Made by a program: the position numbers and the translations under genes. A stretch of DNA of 64,000 bases from NCBI GenBank assembly GCA_903859415.1, contig CAIOMN010000072.1:1-64000 (forward strand), read 5' to 3'. Under the pieces are notes generated by a model. It did no database searches, was not told the origin of the DNA, and worked only from the letters and a program-made list of their open reading frames with translations. Shown here in pieces: positions 46,431 to 56,900 of the stretch. Origin of the DNA: an uncultured Methylococcaceae bacterium. GTDB lineage: Bacteria; Pseudomonadota; Gammaproteobacteria; Methylococcales; Methylomonadaceae. The first letter of the stretch is position 1, and the number at the start of each line of letters is the position of its first letter.

Positions 46431-47657
46431 ATGTCTTCTGAACCAGCTATCAATGTCAAAAACCTGAGTAAGTTTTATCAACTTTATTCACAACCCAGTG
46501 ATCGCCTAAAACAGTTCTTATGGCGTGGAAAACGTCAATATTTTCGTGAGTTCTGGTCCTTAAGAGATATCAGTTTTGACATTGCTAAAGGTGAAGTGTT
46601 GGGGATTATCGGCAGAAATGGCGCCGGTAAATCGACTTTACTGCAATTACTCTGTGGAACCCTAACGCCAAGCACTGGACATGTTAACGTACAAGGTCGT
46701 GTCGCGGCACTGCTAGAGCTCGGCTCCGGCTTTAACCCCGAGTTTACTGGCCGTGAAAATGTCTACTTATCCGCGTCCATAATGGGACTCTCACAACAAG
46801 AAATTGAAGAGCGCTTTGAAGAAATTGTCGACTTCTCCGGTATCCGTGACTTTATCGACCAACCTGTAAAAACCTATTCCAGCGGCATGTACGTGCGACT
46901 TGCTTTTTCTGTGGCCACCAGCGTCGATCCAGATATTTTAGTTGTAGACGAGGCTTTGTCAGTTGGGGATGGAGAATTTGCGCGGAAATCCTTCGATCGC
47001 ATTCGTGCCATGAAAGAAGCCGGAAAAACCATCCTGTTTTGTTCGCATGCTTTATATCAGGTCGAAGCCTTCTGCGACCGGGTGTTATGGCTGGATCATG
47101 GCAATATAAAGCAGTTTGGGGAACCACAAATTGTCGTCCAGGCTTACAGTGCCTCTCTAATTAGCGGCGAAGAAAATGCACCCGATTTATCAACCAGTTC
47201 AGAACCACCACCGCCACCTCAAGGTTATGCACGTTTGACGCAAATTGAATTGTTCCTCGATGGCAAAACGGATCAAGAATTACGTGGACGTCCGGGAGAA
47301 AATGATTTATCCGTTCGCATAAGATTTGAATCTGACCCACAATTACCCTCGCCTACTGTCGGCGTATCCATTTCCTATGGCACTCTAATTACCGTAGTTT
47401 GCGTAGTGAGTCGCTCCGAAAATGTGTATATCGAGCGAGATGAACATGGCCGAGGTGAAGTCACTATTAACTTTCCCGCATTAGCATTGCGTAAAGGTGA
47501 ATATCTGGTAATTGCCTACTTAGGCTGTGAAGAAGCTATACATATCTATGATAGCGCCCAAATTTCGACCACTCTGCACATTGAAGACTCTCTACCCGAA
47601 CCCGGCCTGGTAAAGCTACCTCATCATTGGCATTCATTGGCAGGCTATAGTAACTGA
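46431..47657 (+). CDS. wzt: Polysaccharide export ATPase with carbohydrate-binding C-domain (Wzt-like)
   Basis: 408 aa. The nucleotide-binding domain (1-240) has Walker A GRNGAGKST (about 60), signature YSSGMYVRLAFS and Walker B ILVVDEALSVGD. The C-terminal 160 residues form a Wzt-type beta-sandwich domain that reads the terminal modification of the glycan before export. The presence of this domain implies that the chain is capped, for example by methyl or acyl groups, and acyltransferase genes follow. Confidence 0.93.
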   Translation: MSSEPAINVKNLSKFYQLYSQPSDRLKQFLWRGKRQYFREFWSLRDISFDIAKGEVLGIIGRNGAGKSTLLQLLCGTLTPSTGHVNVQGRVAALLELGSGFNPEFTGRENVYLSASIMGLSQQEIEERFEEIVDFSGIRDFIDQPVKTYSSGMYVRLAFSVATSVDPDILVVDEALSVGDGEFARKSFDRIRAMKEAGKTILFCSHALYQVEAFCDRVLWLDHGNIKQFGEPQIVVQAYSASLISGEENAPDLSTSSEPPPPPQGYARLTQIELFLDGKTDQELRGRPGENDLSVRIRFESDPQLPSPTVGVSISYGTLITVVCVVSRSENVYIERDEHGRGEVTINFPALALRKGEYLVIAYLGCEEAIHIYDSAQISTTLHIEDSLPEPGLVKLPHHWHSLAGYSN

Positions 47658-47720
47658 GCTTTGAACTCCTCTATTGAATTCATAGTTATCCTCGATATAT
47701 ATTTATTTGACTTATAGGCT

Positions 47721-48647
47721 ATGCAAAACTTCTTTTTAGAATATCGGCGCTTTTTTGAGCGACTACAATGCTTATCTTTTTTTGGTTACAATCCCATAAC
47801 CCGATCAATTGCAGGTAATCTGGCCTTCTTGTTTCATTCGCGTAAAGCTTCGACACCTATCGTTGAAAACAATCTTCAAACTTATTTAGGTATTGAAGAC
47901 ATTAAAGCAAAGACTCTTGCTCGTCAATGGTTAAGGTTATTAGGCGTATCGGCACTCAACATTTTTTTCTATCGCCATATGAATCGTTCATGGGTTGAAA
48001 AACATGTAGAAGTTTCTGACCCTGACTTGCTTACCGAAATGGTTAACTCCGGTGGCTTGCTTTTAACTTATCATAGCCATCATCATCATAATACGGTTGG
48101 CTGTATTACAGGCTTATTGGGTGCACAAATATTAGGCTTGTCAGCGGCTAAAAATCCAGAGCATGATCATCCTGAAATCAGGAAATTTCATATTGAAATT
48201 ATGCATGACGAATCGGAGAAAAATTTCGGTGGTGGTCGTTACCTGTACTTAAAAGAACCTATCAAAGCATTGCGTGATGCGAGACAAGGAATGGACCAAG
48301 GTTGTTTAGTCGTCGGTTTAGCTGATTTCCCTTCACCACTTCAGAAAAACTTATTAGTTGATTTCTTAGATCATCAACTTTCTGTACAACCTTGGCTGTT
48401 TGACATGGCTATAAAAAAACGCGCTCCAGTTTATTTCTGTCTTTTGGAATCGCCTAATACAAAGAAGGGGAAACCGCTCTATTTATCACTTGGGCGTTCT
48501 CATCAAACCAATTCAGCAGATCTGGCACAAAGCTATTTTAATTTTTTAGCATATCGAATACATAATAACTCAAGTGTTTGGCAAGGTTGGGAATGGTTAC
48601 ATATGATGGCACCTATCATAACTTCTCATGAACCGGCATCGCGATAA
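47721..48647 (+). CDS. LpxL/HtrB-like lysophospholipid acyltransferase family protein
   Basis: 308 aa, soluble or peripheral. Resembles the lipid A acyltransferase (LPLAT) family in layout: GGLLLTYHSHHHHNTVG (about 110-127) sits where the HX4(D/E) catalytic motif lies, then GGGRYLYLKEPIKALRDA and CLVVGLADFPSP. The acidic residue of HX4(D/E) is not at its usual place: HSHHHHN offers His but Asn instead of Glu or Asp. It may be a diverged or specialised acyltransferase, perhaps decorating the exported glycan or its lipid carrier. Located between Wzt and an OafA-like gene. Confidence 0.65.
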   Translation: MQNFFLEYRRFFERLQCLSFFGYNPITRSIAGNLAFLFHSRKASTPIVENNLQTYLGIEDIKAKTLARQWLRLLGVSALNIFFYRHMNRSWVEKHVEVSDPDLLTEMVNSGGLLLTYHSHHHHNTVGCITGLLGAQILGLSAAKNPEHDHPEIRKFHIEIMHDESEKNFGGGRYLYLKEPIKALRDARQGMDQGCLVVGLADFPSPLQKNLLVDFLDHQLSVQPWLFDMAIKKRAPVYFCLLESPNTKKGKPLYLSLGRSHQTNSADLAQSYFNFLAYRIHNNSSVWQGWEWLHMMAPIITSHEPASR

Positions 48648-48672
48648 AATTCAGTTTAGAGAAGCGATCCCC

Positions 48673-49782
48673 ATGTCATCAGATCAGAAGCAACCCCTCT
48701 CCAATACATTCTCACCCCGTTTGGAAGCTATTCGAGGTATAGCGGCTCTTATGGTTGCTCTTTGTCATTCTATGGCAGCTTTAGTTTTGATAACACCTAC
48801 CGATCAATGGCTTAAACAAGCGTCTGTCGTATTAGGAAATGGGGGAGCGGCGGTAACCATTTTCTTTGTACTCAGTGGGCATGTGCTAGGACTATCGATT
48901 AAAACTATCCATAGTCACCCAATTCGTTATTGGTTTGTTTTTTTAATTCGGCGAGCGCTTAGAATTTATCCTGCAATGCTGGTCTGTTTACTGTGCTGTG
49001 CCGCGTACTTGGCCTGGATTTATTTGCCTGACAAATATCCGGCAGCCAGCAGAGAATATTATCAACATTGGCAACAGGGGGCGAACTGGGATCTTCTTTA
49101 TCGAAACATTATACTCATTGACAACTATATAAACCCTGTAACTTGGACACTACAAGTTGAACTGTTAGGGGCATTGGCTTTTCCATTTTTATACACCATA
49201 AAAACTCGCTATCCCACCCTATCATATTTTCTGTTCGCGGCTTGGCTACTTTATTTTATAGCAACCCCGCTTTATAGTTATTTCCGCACGGGATTTATCT
49301 ATATGTTCTTAGTTGGACTGTATGTAAATGATGTTAGCCGTTGGTTTCATCATCGGTTGCAACAAAACCTGATTGGAAAAATCTCCGCTCTTGGGTATTT
49401 TGGGCTTTGCTTTACTAATTTGATCATCCCGGAATCGACGGCTTGGGGTTGGATTCTTGAATCTGCTTTCGCCTTGTTACTACTAGCATCACTCATTACT
49501 TTTCCAAACCAATCAAAAATCCCATGGTTAGATAGTAGAGAAGCGCGATTTATTGGTAAAATTTCTTACAGCTTTTATCTATGGCATTTCCCCGTACTCT
49601 ATATTTCTGCTACAGAAATGTTTAAGGTTTTTGATACAGAAATGCTTTTGAATCACCCACTACTATTTCAATGGGCTCTATTTGGAGTATCCAGCGCACT
49701 TACAATCCCCGTTGCCTCTCTGTCATATCGATGGATAGAGCTACCCTGTAAAACCCGGTTAGTCAGGTGTATTGATCTTTAG
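48673..49782 (+). CDS. OafA-like membrane acyltransferase (acyltransferase 3 family)
   Basis: 369 aa from the ATG at 48673, preceded by GAGAAG; an in-frame ATG at 48628 would overlap the previous gene by 20 nt. About ten membrane helices. RLEAIRGIAALMVALCHSMA contains the family R/H catalytic region, with FFVLSGHVLGLS and RRALRIYPAML next, as in O-antigen and capsule O-acetylases. It would acylate sugars of the polysaccharide made by this cluster. Confidence 0.85.
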   Translation: MSSDQKQPLSNTFSPRLEAIRGIAALMVALCHSMAALVLITPTDQWLKQASVVLGNGGAAVTIFFVLSGHVLGLSIKTIHSHPIRYWFVFLIRRALRIYPAMLVCLLCCAAYLAWIYLPDKYPAASREYYQHWQQGANWDLLYRNIILIDNYINPVTWTLQVELLGALAFPFLYTIKTRYPTLSYFLFAAWLLYFIATPLYSYFRTGFIYMFLVGLYVNDVSRWFHHRLQQNLIGKISALGYFGLCFTNLIIPESTAWGWILESAFALLLLASLITFPNQSKIPWLDSREARFIGKISYSFYLWHFPVLYISATEMFKVFDTEMLLNHPLLFQWALFGVSSALTIPVASLSYRWIELPCKTRLVRCIDL

Positions 49783-51389
49783 TCAGATGCACTTTTAAGT
49801 CGATAAAGTTTTGCACCACTATTAATATATGGCGTCCAAAAATCTCGATTAAATTCCCCAACAAGCTCGTAAGCTTCATTCTGTGAATTGTTATAGCATG
49901 CACTATAACTTCCCTTCCAACTGCAAATGAGATATTTCGGATTCCATTTATTACGCGCCCATAAATAATCCCCTTTAACTAATGCCTTCGCAACTCCGGG
50001 TGAAATAAGACCTAGTTCATCAACCACTGTATATTTCGGACCAAGATGATATCCAAAAGAACCCGGCTCGGCCATTAATATCACTGCTCCACTGGGTGAG
50101 TCTTTATGTATGAAGTCAACCAACTCAGAGTAGGAGGAAATGTGTAAATTAATATTCCTAGTTTTTATCCACTCCATCAATTTAGGTGCCCCATTAATTC
50201 CTAACAAGATCAAAATTATTAACGGTAGTACACCTACAATGGACTTTATCCTGATTTCAGCAGCATTAATCCATATCGGCGCAAACACAACAAGTCTATT
50301 AAGCTTCACCCATCCAACGAATGCTACAATTAAAATACTAAAGAGTACGGGTACCCCATACCAATTCCAAAAAGTGACATTAAACGAAAAGTAAGCGGCT
50401 GAACTCAAAAGCCCAAATACGAGCCAAGTACCTGCCAAAAAATTTTCAGACCGTGTATCAGGATTGGAAAAAATATTTACCTTTGCTTCTCGAACGAAAT
50501 TGGTTATTCCAACTACTGCAACGATCAAACCAGTGATACCAATCGAAGTCAGAAGATATTTTAAAAGTGTGGTTGGTGTATAAAGAGGCCAATAACCTAA
50601 AGCCACTTGTGCTTTTTTTGCCGCCATTGTTCCAGGAAGTGGTGTACCAAAGTGATAGGCAAGATACGTAAACCAAAGACCTAACATCATTATATAAATA
50701 GTGAAGAAGCTGATTACATGGCGGTTTCTAAAGTAATCACCAAGTGAAACTCCAGAGCTAATCCAGTCGAAAACAGGTACTATTCCAAAAAATAGTATTG
50801 CATCAGGCCTAAATGTTACTGATACTGCGAGAAAAACCCCACCAGACATATACGCACGAAAATAGCTAATCAAGATTATTCCAACTAGTGCTGCAGCTAA
50901 ATAAGTATAGGTTTCATGCCCGGCAACTTCATTAAAAGAATAAGATGAAAAAAGAAACATTGCAGCAAATAAAGACAACAACCACTGACGCCAATCGCTC
51001 TTTGCTCTAGCTATAACAGGAAACATTGATGCAATCACAATAAGTGCTATCGTCGATATAGCTATTGATACCGATGGCACATCAAATATGCTATTTTCAG
51101 CAATATTAAATGCTTTACAAAAATAAGTACCAACTCCAGAAATCACCGCGAGTAACACTGCATACCCTGCAGCAGTTGTCCCGTAGTAAGCCTCACCTAC
51201 ATTAAATACAAGTCCAAAACCTTCTTTTAAATGATATGCGTATCGATAGGTAATAAATGAATCATCAACCGAATATCCTAAATTTCGAAGTAAATAGTGC
51301 GTACCTAACACACATAGGATAACCGCATAAGATAAGAGCATATACAAATGTGATACTGATTTTATTTTTTTTGCTGTTTTTATAAACAT
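49779..51389 (-). CDS. GT-C-type membrane glycosyltransferase-like protein
   Basis: 536 aa, about twelve membrane helices. The first periplasmic loop has VDDSFITYRYAYHLKEGFGL, the acidic DD motif used by GT-C enzymes to bind polyprenyl-phosphate sugars, then YYGTTAAGYAV. The C-terminal 130 residues are a soluble periplasmic domain (VDFIHKDSPSGAVILMAEPG). It likely transfers a sugar in the periplasm. Its stop overlaps that of the convergent acyltransferase by 4 nt. Confidence 0.65.
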   Translation of the reverse strand: MFIKTAKKIKSVSHLYMLLSYAVILCVLGTHYLLRNLGYSVDDSFITYRYAYHLKEGFGLVFNVGEAYYGTTAAGYAVLLAVISGVGTYFCKAFNIAENSIFDVPSVSIAISTIALIVIASMFPVIARAKSDWRQWLLSLFAAMFLFSSYSFNEVAGHETYTYLAAALVGIILISYFRAYMSGGVFLAVSVTFRPDAILFFGIVPVFDWISSGVSLGDYFRNRHVISFFTIYIMMLGLWFTYLAYHFGTPLPGTMAAKKAQVALGYWPLYTPTTLLKYLLTSIGITGLIVAVVGITNFVREAKVNIFSNPDTRSENFLAGTWLVFGLLSSAAYFSFNVTFWNWYGVPVLFSILIVAFVGWVKLNRLVVFAPIWINAAEIRIKSIVGVLPLIILILLGINGAPKLMEWIKTRNINLHISSYSELVDFIHKDSPSGAVILMAEPGSFGYHLGPKYTVVDELGLISPGVAKALVKGDYLWARNKWNPKYLICSWKGSYSACYNNSQNEAYELVGEFNRDFWTPYINSGAKLYRLKSASD

Positions 51390-51546
51390 AAAATATAGGC
51401 TGTAATGCTCAAAGAAATAACCTGGAACTATCTTAACTGTATGTGATGCACTGTAAGATCTGAAAAATGAATGCCTGTAACAATAAATTGACTATAAGTT
51501 TCCAACTAAAAATACCCCACTTTCTAATTAGATTTTAATTTAACTC

Positions 51547-52944
51547 TTAGTTCGCTTTATAGTTAAAGCCGCCATTGCTTCGTAATATATCAATGCCATT
51601 AGCTATATTTTGCTTTATATCTGGAGTGTCTTGCCAATAAAACTGTTTAATATATTTATTGGCAATGTCATATGCACTTATAGATTTATCTGCAATTTCT
51701 GCCTGTATTTTATTATTTAGACTAGTGGATTCCGCCAAATATTGGAAACGCCAATTGGCATTCACGACAAAAGCATTTGCATATACAAGAAAAAGAATAA
51801 AACCTAATGGTAGAGACCATTTTGAAGAAGTAGACACCAAAATCCAGCTAATAATTGGAACTAATGTAGTAAGAAAACCATAATGCATTTCTAAACCAGA
51901 AGACCAGCCGCTATTGTAAGCTGATCGCCCATAACTCAACCCTATCATACAAAAAACCGTTGCTAACAGCGAGCCAATCAATGCAATTGAGGTGTTGCTA
52001 ACTGGCTCTGAAAATGCTTTTGTCATAATCGACCTAACAAAATAAATTGTCGCCATTATAAATAGTAATGGTATTACCATACTTTTCCATAACGCATTAT
52101 CAAATGCGTATACAACCAAACTTGAATTTAAGAGTCCTCTGAAAAAATAAAATGACTTAACAAATGATGGCGTTAAAGTTGTTGCCGCCGAAGGTATCCA
52201 ATAAATCCAAATTAAAACATTAGAAAAAACTAATATTGAAAGAGACAAGTATTGAATATAATGACGAGAATGGTATTTTTTGATACGTTCAATCAGGAAA
52301 TAAATCGCAAATAGAACCCCAATAAATGAGGAAACTAGCAAACCATTGACACCACATAGAGAACAAGCAATCAAAGAAAAAAATGCTAAACCCATTAAAT
52401 TTTGATTCCTAGATTTCTCCGAAGACATTACGAAATAGAGGAACAAAACAGTAAAAAATACTGATGATAAAAATTGGAACTCAAACCCCCATTGAGTGAA
52501 TCCAGAGCCAAAATTGAGCACACAAAGTGGAATGAATATATCACCAAATAGAAGCTTTCCACGATACTGTTTGGCAATTTTAAGAATAAAAAATACAATC
52601 GAGCATGCAATTAGGAAATTAGCGGCAATCAAAACACGAAAATCAAATCCTGTTAGCGTTAATATAGATCCCTGAAAAAACTTCTGTATCGGTATAAAAT
52701 GATCACCGTGCTGAATGAAAAACCATTCTGGGTTAGAAAAAATTGATGTTTTTGCTAATCCATCCACATATTCCCATTCATCGCTATATGGAAAAACATG
52801 AACATTAGGTAAGATTAAAGTAAAAAAAACAATTAGACAGCAAGTAACAATTACTCGGACTGAAGTTGCTATTCCATAATCCCCAAAACAAATTATTCTT
52901 TTATAGATTTTATTTGTTTCCAACCGAATACCTTTATTGTTCAT
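51547..52944 (-). CDS. Multispanning membrane protein, GT-C-like
   Basis: 465 aa, about eleven membrane helices. The loop after helix 1 contains FPYSDEWEYVDGL, an acidic DE pair in the place where GT-C glycosyltransferases carry catalytic residues, and FFIQHGDHFIPIQKF. No named family recognised. The ATG overlaps the stop of the epimerase gene (ATGA), so it belongs to the polysaccharide operon. Confidence 0.55.
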   Translation of the reverse strand: MNNKGIRLETNKIYKRIICFGDYGIATSVRVIVTCCLIVFFTLILPNVHVFPYSDEWEYVDGLAKTSIFSNPEWFFIQHGDHFIPIQKFFQGSILTLTGFDFRVLIAANFLIACSIVFFILKIAKQYRGKLLFGDIFIPLCVLNFGSGFTQWGFEFQFLSSVFFTVLFLYFVMSSEKSRNQNLMGLAFFSLIACSLCGVNGLLVSSFIGVLFAIYFLIERIKKYHSRHYIQYLSLSILVFSNVLIWIYWIPSAATTLTPSFVKSFYFFRGLLNSSLVVYAFDNALWKSMVIPLLFIMATIYFVRSIMTKAFSEPVSNTSIALIGSLLATVFCMIGLSYGRSAYNSGWSSGLEMHYGFLTTLVPIISWILVSTSSKWSLPLGFILFLVYANAFVVNANWRFQYLAESTSLNNKIQAEIADKSISAYDIANKYIKQFYWQDTPDIKQNIANGIDILRSNGGFNYKAN

Positions 52945-53867
52945 TGACTAATCCAGTTTTTCATTCTTATCAAGCCATCATTCAGACACATCGTGGGCTC
53001 CCAATCTAACTCCAGTTTAGCGCGTTTTATGTCCAATACATTTATGGGGACATCAAACTGCCTCGCTGGCATAAACTCAATCTCAATCTTCTTACCGATA
53101 ACCAATCCAATTGTGCTGACAAGATCAAGAAGGGTTATTGGTTCTCCATGCCCAATATTGAAAATATGCTCATTACCGGAATAATTTATGGCCGCCAAAA
53201 GGGCATCAACTACATCACCTATATAAATATAATCTCTAGCAACAGTACCATCACCCCAAATTGCGATCTTTTCATCTTTGAGCGCCTTTCCCATAAAGAC
53301 AGCAACGGCACCTTGAGCAGCGACCAATCTTTGACGCTCCCCATAAGGATTAGAGACTCGAAGAACAGCATAATCAATACCATAAAGAAATCGATAAAGC
53401 TCTAGATACTTTTCTATTGCTAATTTGCTAATTCCATATGAACACAAGGGATCAGTTGGATGGGATTCATCGATAGGCCAGTATTTTGGCGTTCCATAAA
53501 CTGTACCACCTGATGACAAAAATAATATTTTCTTTAGTTTCGATTTCCGTGCTTGCTCCAATAAATTAATTGTACTCAACACATTGCTTTGTAGATCGAA
53601 GGCAGGTGCTTCATTAGATGTTTTTGGTATAGTTGTCGATATTAAATGAAAGCAGATATCAATACCTTCTAACGCAGATTCAAAACTTTCTGCATCGGCA
53701 AAGTTACCTTCAATAAATTCAACTTGACTTCGTATGCTAGGGGAAATCAAATTATCTGCACCCACTCTATCGAACACACGAACTGACATTCCTTGGTATA
53801 GAAGAGCTTCCACCAAATGCGAACCAATAAACCCTTTACCACCTAAAATAAGACAGCTTTTATACAT
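52941..53867 (-). CDS. NAD-dependent sugar epimerase/dehydratase (GalE-like SDR)
   Basis: 308 aa. Rossmann motif LILGGKGFIGSHLVEAL at the N-terminus, and the catalytic YxxxK in CSYGISKLAIEKY (about 150) with the upstream SSGGTVYG Ser region. NPYGERQR and RDYIYIGDVVDALL are typical of UDP-glucose 4-epimerase-type extended SDRs. It makes a nucleotide-sugar precursor for the surface glycan. The exact sugar is not decidable. Confidence 0.85.
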   Translation of the reverse strand: MYKSCLILGGKGFIGSHLVEALLYQGMSVRVFDRVGADNLISPSIRSQVEFIEGNFADAESFESALEGIDICFHLISTTIPKTSNEAPAFDLQSNVLSTINLLEQARKSKLKKILFLSSGGTVYGTPKYWPIDESHPTDPLCSYGISKLAIEKYLELYRFLYGIDYAVLRVSNPYGERQRLVAAQGAVAVFMGKALKDEKIAIWGDGTVARDYIYIGDVVDALLAAINYSGNEHIFNIGHGEPITLLDLVSTIGLVIGKKIEIEFMPARQFDVPINVLDIKRAKLELDWEPTMCLNDGLIRMKNWISQ

Positions 53868-53980
53868 GTAATTTTATTGTCCAATGCCGTATTCTGATGA
53901 GGGGAATATAACTCACAAAGCAATCCTTTTGCTCAGTCTTTCTTGATGCATCTTTTAATTCCTTTGTGTAACTTGATTAA

Positions 53981-56900
53981 CTATAATCCCATCAAATGGG
54001 TCAACTTTAGTCTATATGCGTCTATTTTTTGTAGTACTTCATCACTTATTTCAAACTTTGATGCAATCATTTCTTGGACTTCGATGATTTCTTTTAAAAG
54101 TGATTCAAAGCTGCTGTTACCAATTACACTAACTTCATGCCTACGATGTAAGTTTGCATTTCTAGGTGTAAATGCAATATTTCCAGATAACAAAGCATGA
54201 ATATAGACAACGTAATCACCTGCTTTTTTGTATCTTGCAATCTCATCGATATGATTATCAAACACATCACTGATTACCATGCGATTAAAAACTACAGCAC
54301 TAACATTGGGTATAGTATTCAATATAGCTAACGACGATTTTATTTCATCAACTCCGCTATTAAGGTAAGCATTTTTCCACTTTTTATGACAAACGTCTGC
54401 TAAGTATTCATGGTAATTTTGGGTTTGTATAATCCCCCGCGAATTCATTTGCTGAGACTCACAATAACTCAATACTGCATCTCCAGATATTAATGGAGGC
54501 AAAACAACGTCCAGAAAATCTGAATCACTTAGATCATCCGCTTCGGCAATCCACAAGTAATCACCAGTTGCTAGCGATATACCTTTCTGCCATTGAGCAA
54601 AGACATTACCTGAGTTAAGTTGATTAGTAACGACTCTCGCCTCTGACTGGGTAACAGCTAACCATTCTGATATTTTATGAATACTGGTATCCGTTGAGGC
54701 ATCATCTAATATAATTAACTCGTAAATAGGAATAGACTGGTGGATAACACTAGCAAGTCGCTCTTCTATATACTGCTCGTAATTATAGTTAGGTACTACA
54801 ACAGACACTTTTGGTAAAACAAAACCCAACAAGGCGCATAAATCAAACAGATAGGCGCGAAATGCAAAATGCTCATCCACATAGCTTTGGGCAGCCTCAC
54901 CCAATTCTCTGGTTAATTGTGGATTATCGAGTAACTGACAAATTGCCTCAGCAAATTTACCCAAATCTTGTGAGGGCGCAACCAGTCCGCCAACCTTTTG
55001 CACTAAATTTGCCGCACCACCTGTACCAGCAAATGCTACAACAGGAACAGCCGCATCAAATGATTCCAGCACCACATTTGGGAACGGATCTTCTCTGGAT
55101 GTCAACGCATAAACATCTGAAGCAGCATGAAATAAAGCGGTTTCAGGGTTGTACCCAACAAAGTGAATGCGATTTTTATATGGACTATTATTTAAAGTAG
55201 TTTCAATCTCCTTTTGCATGGTTTGTTCCCAATGCCCAACCCAAACAAAATCAACATCGCTTCGCTTTGCCAATAGTGTCAATGCACATTCAACAAACAA
55301 ATCTGCGCCTTTTCTATGGTCAACATAACCCACAGTTAGCACAATTTTTGTATCTGTGTTTAAGCCAAGATCTGCACGTAATTTAGCCTTGGCGACTTGC
55401 CGTTCAAACCGCCATTTATTTCTTCTATATAATCCCTGTGGACGAATGACTTGCCTGTCTTTATCCACGCGTGCAAATTGAGCAAAGCCATCTGCAACAA
55501 CTTGTGCAGGAAAAACAACGGTCTTTGCATAGTAAGCAATTTTGTTAGCCTGGCTCTCCAGATGGTTGTCTTTTATTACACCAGGTAACTCATGCACAAG
55601 ACAAATACTTTCAATCCCAGCTTTATGAAATGCGGGGATTACTGAACCTGAAACTGTAGTGTTAACTATAGCGCGAGTGAAGCCTCTTTTTACGAGATTG
55701 TTTACCAGGTTTTCCACTATTAAACTATCAGCATCACGATCAGTTAAATCGTGAACAGGTGCTAATGAAGCAAAGTCGCTTGCAAGCCGACCCGTGCCAA
55801 GAAGAATCACCTCTACTTCAAAGTGTAAATCTTGCTTTAAGGATCGAACCATGCCTAAAGCTAAAAACTGTGCACCATGTGGATGTGCATCATGAGAGAC
55901 TACTATGATACGTTTTGATATGTTTTCCTGCGCTCTACTCAGTAAGGCTTTGCGGGTTGCTTCAAGGTAGGCGTATCCGTTCAGCTCGTCTGGCTCAAGA
56001 TGCGCCCCTTCTGCCCATTCGTTCCAGGCATTAACAAAGACCAACCGTTCATCAGGATGATTAATTCGGTTACAGGTATCATCAATCGCATTAGTCAACC
56101 ATTCCTGATAAGCTTGCGGAGTACTATTTAAAAATACCGTCCCCTTATTTTTTCTTCTGGCCGTATTATCCCAAGAAGGACACACACTTCTGAATATTTT
56201 ATAAGTTGGTTTTTGGTAATGACGTGAACGTTCTACAAAAATTTGCCAATCATATACAATGCAGCCAAAGGAATCACTTAAGGGTTTTACAGAGTGGGTA
56301 ATATTAGGTGGTAAGGAATTATTGGGCGGAAATTCGATAGCCGCATCAAAACCATAATGCCCTGGATCGACCGCTTCAAAGGATTGAGTATAAGCAAGAT
56401 AAATCTCACCAATTCCATTTTGCTGACACCACACCCTCCAACGTTTTGCAGTTTTTTTAGCCGATGGTAGCAAGCTGGGTCTATAAACCAGTAACAATGG
56501 CTTACCATCAATGCGAATATAACGCTCATCTCTCATATACAAAGAAACATGATTGATAAATGCTAAATCATCTTCAGGAGAATGCTCTTGAGCGATGAGA
56601 ATCTCATGTTCTAAACCATCCCACCGACGACTCCAGTTTTCGTTTGCCCAACAGAGACAAAAAGGTAAATCAAGATTATGGTTATTTAGATAATTTTCTA
56701 TTGGCTTTTCTAGCAATAGCTTGCCACCAAACCAATAGGTGTAAAAACAAAACCCTCCAACACCATGAAGTTTTGCCAATTCAATCTGCCTGTGCTGTAC
56801 TTTAATATCAAGCAAATTATAATACCCCAATTCTCCCGGCACCCGAGGTTGATAATGCTCTTCAAACTGAGGTTGTGCTGGTTTAACATTAGTCCATTCG

